Positions 48,024 to 57,144 of a stretch of 64,000 nucleotides of DNA are shown in pieces. The DNA comes from Acidobacteriota bacterium (GTDB taxonomy: Bacteria; Acidobacteriota; Terriglobia; Terriglobales; Acidobacteriaceae), in contig JAGWNX010000002.1 in the NCBI GenBank assembly GCA_028872955.1, forward strand, positions 1 to 64,000, read 5' to 3'. The position numbers and the translations under genes are program-made. The notes below the pieces were generated by a model. The model saw only the letters and a list, made by a program, of their open reading frames with translations. It was not told the origin of the DNA and did not search any database. Numbering within the stretch: the stretch's first letter is position 1; each line of letters opens with the position of its first letter.

Positions 48024-48142
48024 TGCTCTGATGAGGGTCCGGTCCCTGCTCCGCCCCGAGGATTACCTACGAACTGCCGACCGGTAGAGGAAGGCGGGCA
48101 TGCTTCGGTAGAAGGGTGTGGCAGGTTTTTGCAGTACACCCT

Positions 48143-48172
48143 TTTGTAGCAAAGGGTTCGCAGGGGTGTCAA
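48143..48172 (-). promoter_or_regulatory. sigma-70-type promoter of the atp operon
   Basis: On the minus strand TTGACA (48167-48172) and TACAAA (48143-48148) are separated by 18 nt. They lie about 120 bp before the first atp gene. The remainder of the 334-bp spacer to hflX contains two hairpins (see next entry) and no ORF with support. Confidence 0.6.
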
Positions 48173-48283
48173 ACCGCAATGCACTCATAATCGCCCATCG
48201 TGGGCGTTTATCGCGCAGACCTGTCCCTTCCAGATTTTCGTTGAGCTGACTCCCCCGCGGGTGTAGCCTCTTCCTATCACCTG

Positions 48284-48353
48284 GACCCTGTTCTGGGTCA
48301 CACAGGCCGCGTGGATTGGGACACTACCTCCGCTCCCTTCCAGGCGGCCTGTG
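48284..48353. repeat. hairpin-forming region between hflX and the atp promoter
   Basis: GACCC-tgttct-GGGTC (48284-48299) is a small hairpin. CACAGGCCGC (48301-48310) is the exact complement of GCGGCCTGTG (48344-48353), across 33 nt. On the minus strand this lies just after the hflX stop, so it may be an hflX 3' structure. CGCCCA-tcg-TGGGCG at 48192-48206 is a further small hairpin. Confidence 0.4.
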
Positions 48354-48357
48354 CTGG

Positions 48358-49863
48358 TTAATTCCCCTGCCAGTGAAAGCGGCGATACCGGCCCAGCAGG
48401 CTGGCCGGGCCGCGCACGCGCATCCATACGCGGTTGTCCTGGTAGCGGGTCTCTTCGATGATTGCGCCGGACTCCAGCGCAGCCAGCACCCGGCCTTCGG
48501 TTTGAGGAATGCGAAAGGTCTCGCGAACCAGCGGATCGTCAACCAGTGCGGCGTCGATCGCGGTGAGCAGATGCTGCAGGCCGGTCCGCTGCAGGCCGCT
48601 GACGGCGATGCACCCCGGCGCGCCCATGGGCAGCTCGGCCAGGCCGTCCGGCCCCTGCAGCAGGTCAATCTTGTTCAGCACCTCCAGCACGGGCTTCCCT
48701 GCTACATCCAATTCGCTCAGTACGTGCTCCACCTGCAGCTTCTGCTCCTCTGCCATGGGGCTGGAGGCGTCACGCACGTGCAGCAGCAGCGCCGCCCGCT
48801 CCACCTCTTCCAGCGTTGCGCGAAAGCTGGTGACCAGGCCATGCGGCAGGTTGCGGATGAAGCCGACCGTGTCGGAGAGCAGCACCTTCCGCCGCGACGG
48901 GAGCTGCAGCATCTTCAGCTTCGGGTCGAGCGTGGCAAACATACGCGACGACTCCAGCACGCCTTGCTCGTCGGGTGCTCCCGTGAGGGTGAGCGCGTTG
49001 AACAAGGTGCTCTTACCGGCGTTGGTATAGCCCACCAGTGCTACCACCGGCACGGGCACCGCCTCGCGCCGCTGCCGCTGCTGGCGACGTATGCGGCGCA
49101 CGGACTCGAGTTGTTCCTTCAAGTGGTCGATCCGCTGATTGATCCGGCGGCGGTCGGTCTCGAGTTGCGTCTCGCCCGGGCCACGGGTCCCGATACCGCC
49201 ACCCAACTGGCTCATCGATTTGCCTCGGCCCGCCAGACGGGGCAACTGGTACTCCAGTTGCGCCAGCTCCACCTGCAACTGCCCCTCGCGGGTGCGGGCA
49301 TGGCGGGCGAAGATGTCCAGGATGAGCTGCGTGCGGTCGATCACACGACAAGGTAGCCTCGCCTCAAGATTGCGCAGCTGAGAGGGCGTCAGATCGTGGT
49401 CGAAGAGGACGACCTCGGCACCGGTCGAGGCTACGATGCCCTCGATCTCCTCCAGCTTGCCCTGTCCGACCAGGGTGGCCGCATCCGGCTTAGGACGTCG
49501 CTGCAGCACGGTGGCAGCGATCTCGGCTCCGGCGCTGCGGGCCAGCTCCTCAAACTCCGCAAGCGAGGCGGCAAAGTCGAGATCGTCGACGGGAGTGTCC
49601 CCCTCGGGAGGACTCTCCACCTCAGGCCCGGACGGAGACGCCGGCAGGCCATCGTCGCGATAGACGGTCGCGTTGCGCCGCTGCGCCACTGCCGCCAGAC
49701 GCGCCTGCTGGGCCACGCCGCTGATGCGCTTGCGCCGTGCCGTGAACTCCACCGCCACCAGCACGGCACGCTCTGCGGAGCGGTGCAGCGCAGCACCGGG
49801 TACCGCCTGGCTGGCGGCACCGGCACTGCGCTGCTTTCGCCTTTCGTCGTTCGATGCTGTCAA
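48358..49863 (-). CDS. hflX: GTPase HflX
   Basis: The 501-residue ribosome-associated GTPase has the HflX N-terminal domain ('[14 protein letters not shown]', '[21 protein letters not shown]', '[17 protein letters not shown]') and a Ras-like G domain ('[18 protein letters not shown]', '[12 protein letters not shown]', 'NKID'). It splits stalled ribosomes. An extra roughly 60 N-terminal residues are low in conservation. The TTG start is 3 bp after the hfq stop, so the two form an operon, as in many bacteria. Confidence 0.94.
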   Translation of the reverse strand: MTASNDERRKQRSAGAASQAVPGAALHRSAERAVLVAVEFTARRKRISGVAQQARLAAVAQRRNATVYRDDGLPASPSGPEVESPPEGDTPVDDLDFAASLAEFEELARSAGAEIAATVLQRRPKPDAATLVGQGKLEEIEGIVASTGAEVVLFDHDLTPSQLRNLEARLPCRVIDRTQLILDIFARHARTREGQLQVELAQLEYQLPRLAGRGKSMSQLGGGIGTRGPGETQLETDRRRINQRIDHLKEQLESVRRIRRQQRQRREAVPVPVVALVGYTNAGKSTLFNALTLTGAPDEQGVLESSRMFATLDPKLKMLQLPSRRKVLLSDTVGFIRNLPHGLVTSFRATLEEVERAALLLHVRDASSPMAEEQKLQVEHVLSELDVAGKPVLEVLNKIDLLQGPDGLAELPMGAPGCIAVSGLQRTGLQHLLTAIDAALVDDPLVRETFRIPQTEGRVLAALESGAIIEETRYQDNRVWMRVRGPASLLGRYRRFHWQGN

Positions 49864-49866
49864 AGT

Positions 49867-50172
49867 CTACTGACCACTGACGGCAGCGGCTGCAGAAGGG
49901 GCTGCAACGCTGCCCATGCCGCGGCTCTCGGACTTCATCTCTGACCGCAGATCGCCATGCGCTGCGCGGCCGCTGACCACCGTCGAGATGGCGTGCTTGA
50001 AGATGAGCTGCTCCTGGCTGTTGTTCTCCAGCAGCACAGAGTACTTGTCAAACGAGCGAATGCGGCCCGTCAGCTTCACGCCGCTCACCAGATAGATCGT
50101 GATCGGGCTCTTGTCCTTGCGGACGGTGTTGAGAAACGTATCCTGGATGTTCTGTGCCGGCTTGGATTCCAT
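49867..50172 (-). CDS. hfq: RNA chaperone Hfq
   Basis: The 101-residue protein has Sm1 ('[20 protein letters not shown]', '[19 protein letters not shown]') and Sm2 ('[12 protein letters not shown]', the YKHAI variant FKHAI). A flexible Ser/Ala-rich C-terminus follows. It forms a hexamer that pairs small RNAs with mRNAs. AAGGAG lies 9 nt before the ATG. hflX follows directly. Confidence 0.95.
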   Translation of the reverse strand: MESKPAQNIQDTFLNTVRKDKSPITIYLVSGVKLTGRIRSFDKYSVLLENNSQEQLIFKHAISTVVSGRAAHGDLRSEMKSESRGMGSVAAPSAAAAVSGQ

Positions 50173-50403
50173 GGTGCCGATCTCCTTCGTCTTTTCGTTG
50201 ATTCAGTCAGAGTGCGTTAAAAAAAGATGCTGCGAGTCGATCCTGCCGCAAGTTACCGGGCGACAGTGTGCGCACCGGCAACCAAACTCTACAAGACCGT
50301 TGATAATTCGGGCAAATCCACCCATCGGCCCACAGCCACAGGCATGCTGCAGCTACGGCTGGGCCACACAACGGCGTGACACCTCCGGGTATACCATACA
50401 GAC

Positions 50404-51597
50404 GTGTCAGCCAGAGTTTCGCAACCCGTCCCGATGCTTGATTTCTCCCGCTCGTACGCCGCTATCCGGCCGCAGGTGCTGGAGGCCATTGCCGCCGTGT
50501 GCGATACGCAGCAGTTCATCCTGGGGCCGGCAGTGCAGGAGTTTGAAGCCGCAGCCGCACGGTCGTGTGCCGCAGCCCACGGCATCGGCTGCGCCAGCGG
50601 GACGGACGCCCTGTGGCTGGCGATGGCGGCAGCGGGCATCGGCGAGGGCCACGCCGTCATCACCACTCCGTTCAGCTTCTTTGCCACGGTCAGCGCGATT
50701 CTGCGTTGTGGAGCTAACCCGATCCTGGCCGATATTGACCCGGTCACCTTCAACTTGAGCCCCCTTGCCGTCGCGCAGGTGTTGGAGGATCCCTCCAGCG
50801 AGTACGTTCGCGCCCTCCTGCCGGTGCACCTGTACGGCCAGTGCGCGGACCTCGACGCCTTCGATGCGATCAAGCAGCAGTACAACCTGATGCTGATCGA
50901 GGACGCGGCCCAGGCCTTCGGGGCACAGTGGAACGGCCGCCCCGCCGGCTCGCTCGGCGAGGCCGCTGCCTTCTCGTTCTATCCCACCAAGAACCTGAGC
51001 GCCTTTGGCGATGCCGGACTGGTCACCACCAGCTCGGCAGCAATCGACGAGCGCGCACGCAGCCTGCGTGCCCACGGCATGCGCCGCCGCTACTACCACG
51101 ACGAGATCGGCTGGAACTCGCGGCTGGACTCCATCCAGGCCGCCGTGCTGCAGGTCAAGCTGCAACATCTGCCGTTGTGGAACGACGAGCGCCGTACGCT
51201 TGCCGCGCGCTACGATGCCCTGTTTCGCGAAGCCGGGCTGGCAGTGCTGGACACCGGTGACAGCGCAGACCCGGCCCCTTTGCAGGGTGTGGTATTGCCC
51301 TACACCGATCCCCGCGCCCGGCACGTCTACCACCAGTACGTGCTGCGTGTGCCACGGCGCGACCAACTGCGGGAGTACCTGTCGGCGCGCCGGATTGGCA
51401 GTGAGATCTACTACCCCCTGCCGCTGCACCTGCAGGCCAGCCTGCGACACCTCGGCTACAAGACTGGAGACTTCCCGCATAGCGAGCGTGCCGCCGCTGA
51501 GGTGCTTGCGCTCCCCATCTTTCCTGGTCTGCGCGAGGACGAGCAGCAAACGGTCGTCGAGGCGATTCGCAGCTTCTATACGCAGCAGCCTGCTTAG
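50404..51597 (+). CDS. DegT/DnrJ/EryC1/StrS-family PLP-dependent sugar aminotransferase
   Basis: The 397-residue protein has the fold-type I aminotransferase pattern: 'GCASGTDALWLAMAA', 'PFSFFATVSAILRCGANP', 'LIEDAAQAFGA' and the Schiff-base Lys196 in 'FYPTKNLSAFGDAG'. These enzymes aminate keto-sugars for surface polysaccharides. TATACC lies 8 nt before the GTG at 50404 and there is no Shine-Dalgarno, so this start may be leaderless; ATG 50434 is the alternative. It ends convergently with the SH3 lipoprotein, overlapping by 4 bp. Confidence 0.9.
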   Translation: MSARVSQPVPMLDFSRSYAAIRPQVLEAIAAVCDTQQFILGPAVQEFEAAAARSCAAAHGIGCASGTDALWLAMAAAGIGEGHAVITTPFSFFATVSAILRCGANPILADIDPVTFNLSPLAVAQVLEDPSSEYVRALLPVHLYGQCADLDAFDAIKQQYNLMLIEDAAQAFGAQWNGRPAGSLGEAAAFSFYPTKNLSAFGDAGLVTTSSAAIDERARSLRAHGMRRRYYHDEIGWNSRLDSIQAAVLQVKLQHLPLWNDERRTLAARYDALFREAGLAVLDTGDSADPAPLQGVVLPYTDPRARHVYHQYVLRVPRRDQLREYLSARRIGSEIYYPLPLHLQASLRHLGYKTGDFPHSERAAAEVLALPIFPGLREDEQQTVVEAIRSFYTQQPA

Positions 51598-52814
51598 CGA
51601 CGCCGCCTGCCGGCTGGCTTCTTCTTCTCGGCCGGGGGCTCTGGGTGAGCCTCAGCCGGAGCAGGTGTTCCGGGCTGCAGCAGGCGACGCGTGACGTTGC
51701 CTTCCAGACGATAGGTCTTCTCCACGGTCCGGGCAGGAATCACCGCACCGGTCACAGGATCCGGCACGGCCGTGGGCGCGTCGGCGGCCAACACGCGGTA
51801 GGTGAAGGTGGGCGCCGGCATTGAGGCCTGTGGTACTTTGGCATACGCATCCCGTGCCTGCTCGATCTTGACCGGCAGAAAGCCCTCGATGTTCTTGTCG
51901 CGGAAGGCAGTCTCGTAGCGGTGCTTCTTGATGTTCCAGGTGAAGACGCGCACCTGGTCAAAGTCATAGGGCAGACCGGCCTTGTACGGCGACAGCACCG
52001 TCAGGTAGATGGGGATGTTCTTATCCGCCTGCTCCGCGTCCGGGTCATACACCGTGGTGAGCACATAGGCGCCGACAAATCGCTGGCCCTCGGCGTAGCG
52101 ACCTACGGCGTCCGGCACATCCACGTCGATCATGCGGCTGTAGATCCAGCCGGTGTCGCCCTTCGCATCACGAACCAGCCACCAGTCCTCCATCACCGGA
52201 GCGGCGGACTGGTCCTCGCCAGCGGCAGCAGGCTTGCCCGCGGCAGCCGGGGTGGCCGGTGCGGGCGGTCGCTGTCCCTTAGGCAGAGCCTTGGGCAAGG
52301 TGGCGCGTGCCAGCAGCTTCAGCTTCTCGTTCTCCTGCAGCAGGAAGAAGCGGTCTGTTTCGCGACCGGGTTTGACGTGCAGGTAGACCTCGTCGCGCAC
52401 CACGGCGGTCGCTACGGTGGAGTCCTTCTGGTGCTGTGCAGCGAGCGCGCGAAAGCCATCGACTATCTCTTGTGTCGCCACGGCCTTCTCGTCGATCCAG
52501 CCGACCTCGCCGTTCGCAGTCTGCACCTTCAGGAAGCGCCGCCCCTTCTCCAGCACCTTGAGTTCCTGCCCATTGGTCACGGTTGCGGTGCGATTCGAGA
52601 CGGCGGCGACGCGGTCGCGCAAGAAGGTCTGCTTGTAGACAACATAGACCGAGGGGTAGACCGGCTTGGGGCGAAATCGCGAACACCCGTTCAGCGCGAG
52701 CAACGTGCACGCTGCCAGCATCAGCAGAAAGCGCACCCCTGCACCCTGTCTGCGCCGCACCGCGCACTGCCTCATCCACTTCATGCCACTGCTGCCTGTC
52801 GCTGCTGCTGCCAT
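51594..52814 (-). CDS. SH3-domain lipoprotein
   Basis: The roughly 406-residue protein has a lipobox ('LLALNGC') after a hydrophobic segment. Two SH3b-like domains follow (about 45-100 'TVTNGQELKVLEKGRRFLKVQT.GEVGWI' region, and about 115-215 with 'GDTGWIYSRMID'), interrupted by a Pro/Ala-rich linker. A longer C-terminal domain ends in a Lys/Arg-rich tail. Such proteins often bind cell-wall glycans or proteins. ATG 52814 is chosen as the last start that leaves a standard signal peptide; the longer frame to 53009 would overlap the next gene. Confidence 0.75.
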   Translation of the reverse strand: MAAAATGSSGMKWMRQCAVRRRQGAGVRFLLMLAACTLLALNGCSRFRPKPVYPSVYVVYKQTFLRDRVAAVSNRTATVTNGQELKVLEKGRRFLKVQTANGEVGWIDEKAVATQEIVDGFRALAAQHQKDSTVATAVVRDEVYLHVKPGRETDRFFLLQENEKLKLLARATLPKALPKGQRPPAPATPAAAGKPAAAGEDQSAAPVMEDWWLVRDAKGDTGWIYSRMIDVDVPDAVGRYAEGQRFVGAYVLTTVYDPDAEQADKNIPIYLTVLSPYKAGLPYDFDQVRVFTWNIKKHRYETAFRDKNIEGFLPVKIEQARDAYAKVPQASMPAPTFTYRVLAADAPTAVPDPVTGAVIPARTVEKTYRLEGNVTRRLLQPGTPAPAEAHPEPPAEKKKPAGRRRR

Positions 52815-52917
52815 GGTCTCTACTTCTCTCAGCCTAGCATCGCCGGGCAGGATGTTTGCCGATGGGGTTCCCGGCGCGACACCCCCGGCGCGTCGGCTGT
52901 CATGGAGCGCACGCCCT

Positions 52918-54033
52918 CTAGTTGCCGCTGACCACGGCGATCGAGCCCGCAGGGTCTGTTCCCGATGCGGCGGTGGCCACCGGGTCCAGCTTGCCGCCAG
53001 AGGTGGCATCGAAGCTGTACAGGGTCAGGTCAGGCGCGCCGCCCTGCGCAACCGCAAGCAGGTACTTCCCGGTCGCATCCAGGGCCAGCGACCGCACTTC
53101 GACTCCGCTGGCGAAGGGAGAGCTGGCCAGCGCCGTCGGCTTGCCACTCGCCAGAGCGTAGCCGGAGATGGTGCCGTCGCTGCCGTTTGCCACGTAGGCA
53201 TAGCTGCCCGTGCTATCCAGCAATACGGCCAGCGGCTGCGTGCCCGCGGCAAAGGGCGACCCCGCAAGGGCGGTGAGCGCGCCGGCGTTGCCAATGCTGT
53301 ACACCGCCAGACCTCCGCTGGTGCCACTGCGCGCCACGTACAGGTGGGTGGAGGTGCTGTCGACGGCCAGCGCATTGTCGCTGGTCTGGGCGTTGGGCGC
53401 AGCCAGCGTTCCACTCAGCACCGTGGCCCCGGTTGCGGTGTTGAAGGTAAAGATCGCGTCTCCGCCCGCGCCCAGCGCGGCAAACACCAGAGCGCCGTTG
53501 GGTGCGAACTTGACCGCTTTCGGCGAGAGCGCTGTGCCAGAGGCTCCATACGCTACCGTGCCCGCCAGCGCCGCGGCACCCGTGGAGGAGTTCAGCGAGA
53601 GGATGTCGACCTGCGTGTTGATGGCATCCAGTGCAGCGATCCAATTGCCGTCTGGCGAGACGTCCATCGCAACGGCGTTCACCAGCACGGCTCCGGCTAC
53701 AGCCGTCAAGGAGCCGTCGGATGCGATGGCATACGGATAGATGGCACCCGGCACCGCAACGTACAGATAGCCGTTGGCCATGGCCAGGGCCTGTGGGGCG
53801 TAGGTCACATCCTGGGGCATGTTGCCGGCGCTGGTAAGCGTGCCCGTACCCACGGCAAAGCCACTCACCGTGCGCGTTGCGGTGTTTGCCACATAGGCCC
53901 AGTTTGCGCTGCTGCTCGTATTGCCGCCGCCGTTTGTGGTGGTGACCGGCACAAAGAAGCCGGTACAGCCACAGAGCGCCAGCAGACCTGCCAGCACCGC
54001 AACGGCTCCACCACGGACCACCGAAACTCTCAT
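52918..54033 (-). CDS. beta-propeller lipoprotein (YVTN/lactonase-7-bladed family)
   Basis: The 371-residue protein has a signal with lipobox ('LLALCGC'). About seven repeats follow, of the type 'YVANTATRTVSGF', 'NGYLYVAVPG', 'HLYVARSGTSGGLAVYSI' and 'YAYVANGSDGTISGY', which is a seven-bladed beta-propeller like 6-phosphogluconolactonase relatives. Acidobacteria carry many such secreted propellers with no proven activity. GGAG lies 6 nt before ATG 54033; TTG 54039 is in frame. It is divergent from a peptidase gene. Confidence 0.82.
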   Translation of the reverse strand: MRVSVVRGGAVAVLAGLLALCGCTGFFVPVTTTNGGGNTSSSANWAYVANTATRTVSGFAVGTGTLTSAGNMPQDVTYAPQALAMANGYLYVAVPGAIYPYAIASDGSLTAVAGAVLVNAVAMDVSPDGNWIAALDAINTQVDILSLNSSTGAAALAGTVAYGASGTALSPKAVKFAPNGALVFAALGAGGDAIFTFNTATGATVLSGTLAAPNAQTSDNALAVDSTSTHLYVARSGTSGGLAVYSIGNAGALTALAGSPFAAGTQPLAVLLDSTGSYAYVANGSDGTISGYALASGKPTALASSPFASGVEVRSLALDATGKYLLAVAQGGAPDLTLYSFDATSGGKLDPVATAASGTDPAGSIAVVSGN

Positions 54034-54124
54034 GCGCAACTCCAGCTCCTGCGTCTCATCATCGCAAATCTTCCGGACTGCGTGGTTAGACGCACGCCGC
54101 GGCCTTCCTGCTGGCTGGCCTCGT

Positions 54125-54130
54125 TATAAT
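54125..54130 (+). promoter_or_regulatory. consensus -10 box of M28 peptidase gene, probable leaderless start
   Basis: A perfect TATAAT ends 7 nt before the ATG at 54138, leaving no room for a Shine-Dalgarno site. Transcription would be expected to start on the ATG. Confidence 0.45.
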
Positions 54131-54137
54131 CCGGAAT

Positions 54138-55148
54138 ATGTCTCGTAACCGCTGGTGGCTCCAGCGTGGCGCGCTGTTGCTGTTCGCAGTGGTCAGCGGC
54201 CTGCAGGCTCAAGCCCCGGCTGGCAGTCTGGTCACCGCTATCCGTTCTGACATGGAGCATCTGGCCGGCAGCGAACTGCGCGGACGCGGCTCCGCGACCC
54301 ACGACGAGTACCTTGCCGCCAGCTATGTCGCCGCACAGTTGCACGCCATCGGGCTGCGCCCCGGCGCCCCGGACGGCACCTACCTGCAGCAGGTCGCGCT
54401 CCCAGATCCCCTGCCCGCGGCTATTCAGCAGAGGCTTGCCGCGTTCGAGGCGGTGCCGCGCACAGTGACGTGGAACGCCATCGGCATCCTGCCCGGTGCA
54501 GACCCCGAACTGGCCCATCAGGTAGTGCTGCTGACCGCGCACCTTGACCACCTAGGTGTGTCGCGCGCAACGGTCACGCAACCTTCTCATGTCTACTACG
54601 GAGCCGACGATGACGCCTCGGGCGTTACGGCCGTGCTGGCGCTGGCGCGGAACCTGGCCAGCGGCCAGCGACCGGCGCGAACCGTGGTGGTTGCCTGCTT
54701 CGGCTCCGAGGAGTTGGGCAGCTACGGCGCGCGCGGCTTTCTGCGCCAGCCTCCCGTGCCCTTGCAGTCGATTGTGGCCAACCTGGAGTTTGAGATGCTC
54801 GGTCGGCCGGACCCCGCACTTGCCCCGGGCATGCTGTGGCTCACCGGATTTGAGCGCACCAACCTGGGAGCGACCCTGGCTGCACACGGAGCCCCACTGG
54901 TCGCCGATCCGCATCCGCAGCAGGGCTTCTTCCAGCGATCCGACAACCTGACCCTGGCGCGCGACGGCATCGTGGCTCAGACCATCTCGTCGTTCGGCCT
55001 GCACACGGACTACCACCAGCCGACCGACACCGTGGCTAGGATTGATATGAATCACCTGATCCAGGCAATTACGGCCCTGGCACCACCCATTCGCTGGCTG
55101 GCCAACACCAGCTGGCGGCCGCAGTGGAACCCCAACGGCAAACCCTAG
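54138..55148 (+). CDS. M28-family zinc metallopeptidase, secreted
   Basis: The 336-residue protein has a signal peptide ('LLLFAVVSGLQAQA'). Its M28 domain has the zinc and catalytic residues in order: His in 'LTAHLDHLG', Asp in 'YYGADDDASG', Glu pair in 'FGSEELGSYGA', Glu in 'NLEFEMLG' and His in 'HTDYHQPTDT'. It should be a periplasmic aminopeptidase-type enzyme with two zinc ions. All ligands are present. A consensus -10 box just before the ATG suggests a leaderless mRNA. Confidence 0.9.
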   Translation: MSRNRWWLQRGALLLFAVVSGLQAQAPAGSLVTAIRSDMEHLAGSELRGRGSATHDEYLAASYVAAQLHAIGLRPGAPDGTYLQQVALPDPLPAAIQQRLAAFEAVPRTVTWNAIGILPGADPELAHQVVLLTAHLDHLGVSRATVTQPSHVYYGADDDASGVTAVLALARNLASGQRPARTVVVACFGSEELGSYGARGFLRQPPVPLQSIVANLEFEMLGRPDPALAPGMLWLTGFERTNLGATLAAHGAPLVADPHPQQGFFQRSDNLTLARDGIVAQTISSFGLHTDYHQPTDTVARIDMNHLIQAITALAPPIRWLANTSWRPQWNPNGKP

Positions 55149-55181
55149 CCGCGCCCCCAGGCTCCGGGCAGACGTGTCGCG

Positions 55182-55619
55182 TCAGTTCAGGCGCTCGCGC
55201 TCACCGCGATGGAACCGGCCATCCAGCGGGCGGCGCTCGCCCACCGCATCGTCGGCCTCGCGCCAGTGCTCAATGGCCGGCTGTCCTATCGTCCAGCACA
55301 ACAGAATCGTGCGCCCCTCAAGCAGGCTGGGGAACTCGAGATGACCGGCCTGTAGATCCTGCACCATCACGCCGATGGACTCGATCTCGGCCAGGGTGTC
55401 CTTAGCCTCCTGGGCCAGCTTCTCCCGCTCGGCACGACGGTGGGCCGCAGCGGTGACATCGACACGGGTTCCGCCGGCCAGAAAGATGCGCTGCGTCAGC
55501 TCGCGCATCGCCAGCTCCAGCTCTGCGCCACGCAGTGCGGCCGCACGGGCTTTGCTCAGCAGAGCCTCCAGCACCGGCAGCAAGGTCTGTGCCTCGTGCA
55601 GCGTGAACGTTTTGCTCAT
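55182..55619 (-). CDS. DUF2203-family protein
   Basis: The 145-residue protein starts 'KTFTLHEAQTLLPVLEALL', continues with charged helices, and has the DUF2203 end 'GRTILLCWTIGQPAIEHWREAD'. Function is unknown; the family is small and cytoplasmic. ATG 55619 lies 2 nt after the nadA stop, so it is cotranscribed with and possibly coupled to nadA. The longer in-frame extension to 55775 is within nadA and unlikely. Confidence 0.8.
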   Translation of the reverse strand: MSKTFTLHEAQTLLPVLEALLSKARAAALRGAELELAMRELTQRIFLAGGTRVDVTAAAHRRAEREKLAQEAKDTLAEIESIGVMVQDLQAGHLEFPSLLEGRTILLCWTIGQPAIEHWREADDAVGERRPLDGRFHRGERERLN

Positions 55620-55621
55620 GC

Positions 55622-56788
55622 TTAGCCCTTGACCTCCAGCATGCGATCCAGCGCGACACGCGCCCAGTGCTTCACCTCGTCGTTGACCTGGATGCGGTTC
55701 ACCACGCGACCCTCGACAAGGTTCTCCAGCGCCCAGGCCAGGTGCTGCGGCGAGATGCGGTACATCGTCGTGCACAGGCAGCCTGATTCGTCCAGGGTGC
55801 GCACCTGCTTGCCCAGCGGCGCATAGCGTTGCGCCAGTCGATTCACCAGATGAATCTCGGTCCCCACGGCGAAGCTGGTGCCAGCCGGCGCCTGGTCAAT
55901 GTACTGACTAATGCGCTCGGTGGAGCCGGTGGCGTCGGCCTTCTGGCAGACCTCCCAGCGGCACTCCGGATGCACAATCACTTTGGTCTCCGGAGAGCTG
56001 GCACGGATGTTGTCCACGTGCTCTGGCAGAAAGCGCTGATGCACGCTGCAGTGCCCCTTCCACAGAATCACCTTCGCCGCGCGCAGCCGTTCGGGCGACA
56101 GGCCGCCGTTCAGCTGCCAGGGGTCCCACACCACCATCTGTTCGCGCGGAATACCCAGCTCATATGCGGTGTTGCGGCCCAGGTGCTGGTCCGGCAGGAA
56201 CAGAATCTTCTCCGCACGCGCAAACGCCCACTGGAAGGCAGCCGGAGCGTTGGACGACGTGCAGACCAGGCCGCCACGCTCGCCGCAGAAGGCTTTGATC
56301 GCCGCGGTCGAGTTCATGTAGGTCATCGGTACCAGGCCGCTACCCTGGGTAAGCCCGGTGCGCTCCAGCACGTCCCAGCAATCCTCAACCTGTCCAATTT
56401 CGGCCATGTCGGCCATGGAGCACCCGGCGTTCAAGTCTGGCAGAATCACCTGCTGCCAGTCGCGGCCCAGCACATCGGCAGTCTCTGCCATAAAGTGCAC
56501 GCCGCAGAACACCATGTACTTGGCGCTGGACTCGGCTGCCGCCTTGCTGAGCTTGTAGCTGTCGCCGGTGAAGTCCGCAAAGCGGATGACCTCATCCCGC
56601 TGATAGTGGTGGCCCAGCAGCACCACATCGGTGCCCAGCCGGGCGCGTGCCGCTGCAATGCGGGCGTCCATCGTGTGATCCGGTTGCACCAGGTAGTTGT
56701 CGAGCGAGCAGGTGTCTGCAACCGCTGCTGCCGAGGCGGACTCCGCCGCCGGGGTCTCCGTCGCATCCAATAAGCCGTTCAAAGTCAT
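55622..56788 (-). CDS. nadA: quinolinate synthase NadA
   Basis: The 388-residue enzyme condenses iminoaspartate with dihydroxyacetone phosphate to quinolinate, the first pyridine in NAD synthesis. Its 4Fe-4S ligands are recognisable as Cys in 'YMVFCGVHFMAE', 'GGLVCTSSNAP' and 'ESGCLCTTMYRI'; 'LLGHHYQRDEV' and 'GDSYKLSKAA' are substrate motifs. Upstream stop codons fix the ATG. A structured leader matching the NAD+-I riboswitch precedes it. nadB, which supplies iminoaspartate, lies 5 kb away on the same strand. Confidence 0.96.
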   Translation of the reverse strand: MTLNGLLDATETPAAESASAAAVADTCSLDNYLVQPDHTMDARIAAARARLGTDVVLLGHHYQRDEVIRFADFTGDSYKLSKAAAESSAKYMVFCGVHFMAETADVLGRDWQQVILPDLNAGCSMADMAEIGQVEDCWDVLERTGLTQGSGLVPMTYMNSTAAIKAFCGERGGLVCTSSNAPAAFQWAFARAEKILFLPDQHLGRNTAYELGIPREQMVVWDPWQLNGGLSPERLRAAKVILWKGHCSVHQRFLPEHVDNIRASSPETKVIVHPECRWEVCQKADATGSTERISQYIDQAPAGTSFAVGTEIHLVNRLAQRYAPLGKQVRTLDESGCLCTTMYRISPQHLAWALENLVEGRVVNRIQVNDEVKHWARVALDRMLEVKG

Positions 56789-56820
56789 CCGCCTTCAGTC
56801 TCGCCAGGTCGTTGTCGCGA

Positions 56821-56953
56821 GCCTCCTAAGAGGAGGACCCGGCGATCTTCGCCTGCGAAACGGGGTTGTTGAAAGCATCTACTGCACTGGCTGCAGCGGA
56901 CTCGCCGTACCGATCCTCAGGATCGTTACCCCGTCCGCGGGGCTGTTGCAACC
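56821..56953 (-). promoter_or_regulatory. NAD+-I (nadA-motif) riboswitch, tandem domains
   Basis: The minus-strand leader of nadA holds two similar units. Unit 1 (56889-56953) has a GGTTGCA/TGCAGCC closing stem, the conserved CAACAGCCCCG loop, a CGGAC/GTCCG stem and GGCGAGTC. Unit 2 (56821-56876) has TTTCAACAACCCCG, the same motif, and ends in a stem with CCTCCT-CTT-AGGAGG. These match the nadA RNA motif known in acidobacteria, which senses NAD+ through its adenosine part. Ligand binding would be expected to lower nadA expression. Unit 2 pairing is less certain than unit 1. Confidence 0.8.
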
Positions 56954-57144
56954 ATGGTTCCTGCACTGCATTGCCGACGCGATCCGCCGGCCTAAGCATT
57001 GGACGCTGCATCCACGTTGCGCGATGCATGGCGACCAGGTTGGCACCCGGAGCCGGGTTGCCTGCCACACTCAGTTTACAACAGCATAAAGAAATCCCAT
57101 CCATTTGTCCCGCTTCAACGTAAGCCTTATCATGGACTTTACGT
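56954..57144. other. rest of the nadA/tatB divergent spacer
   Basis: The 190 bp between the riboswitch and tatB hold a strong hairpin (GGCACCCGG..CCGGGTTGCC, 57042-57063) and an AT-rich stretch (57070-57110), likely containing the nadA promoter. A TATCAT box (57128-57133) lies 11 nt before tatB. No ORF here has support. Confidence 0.35.

Noticed and set aside
57025-57066. A SAM-I-like GGCAACC..GGTGCCAA element before nadA
   Set aside because: Only the P3-like hairpin resembles it; the rest of the SAM-I core is missing, and the NAD+-I match nearby explains the leader better.
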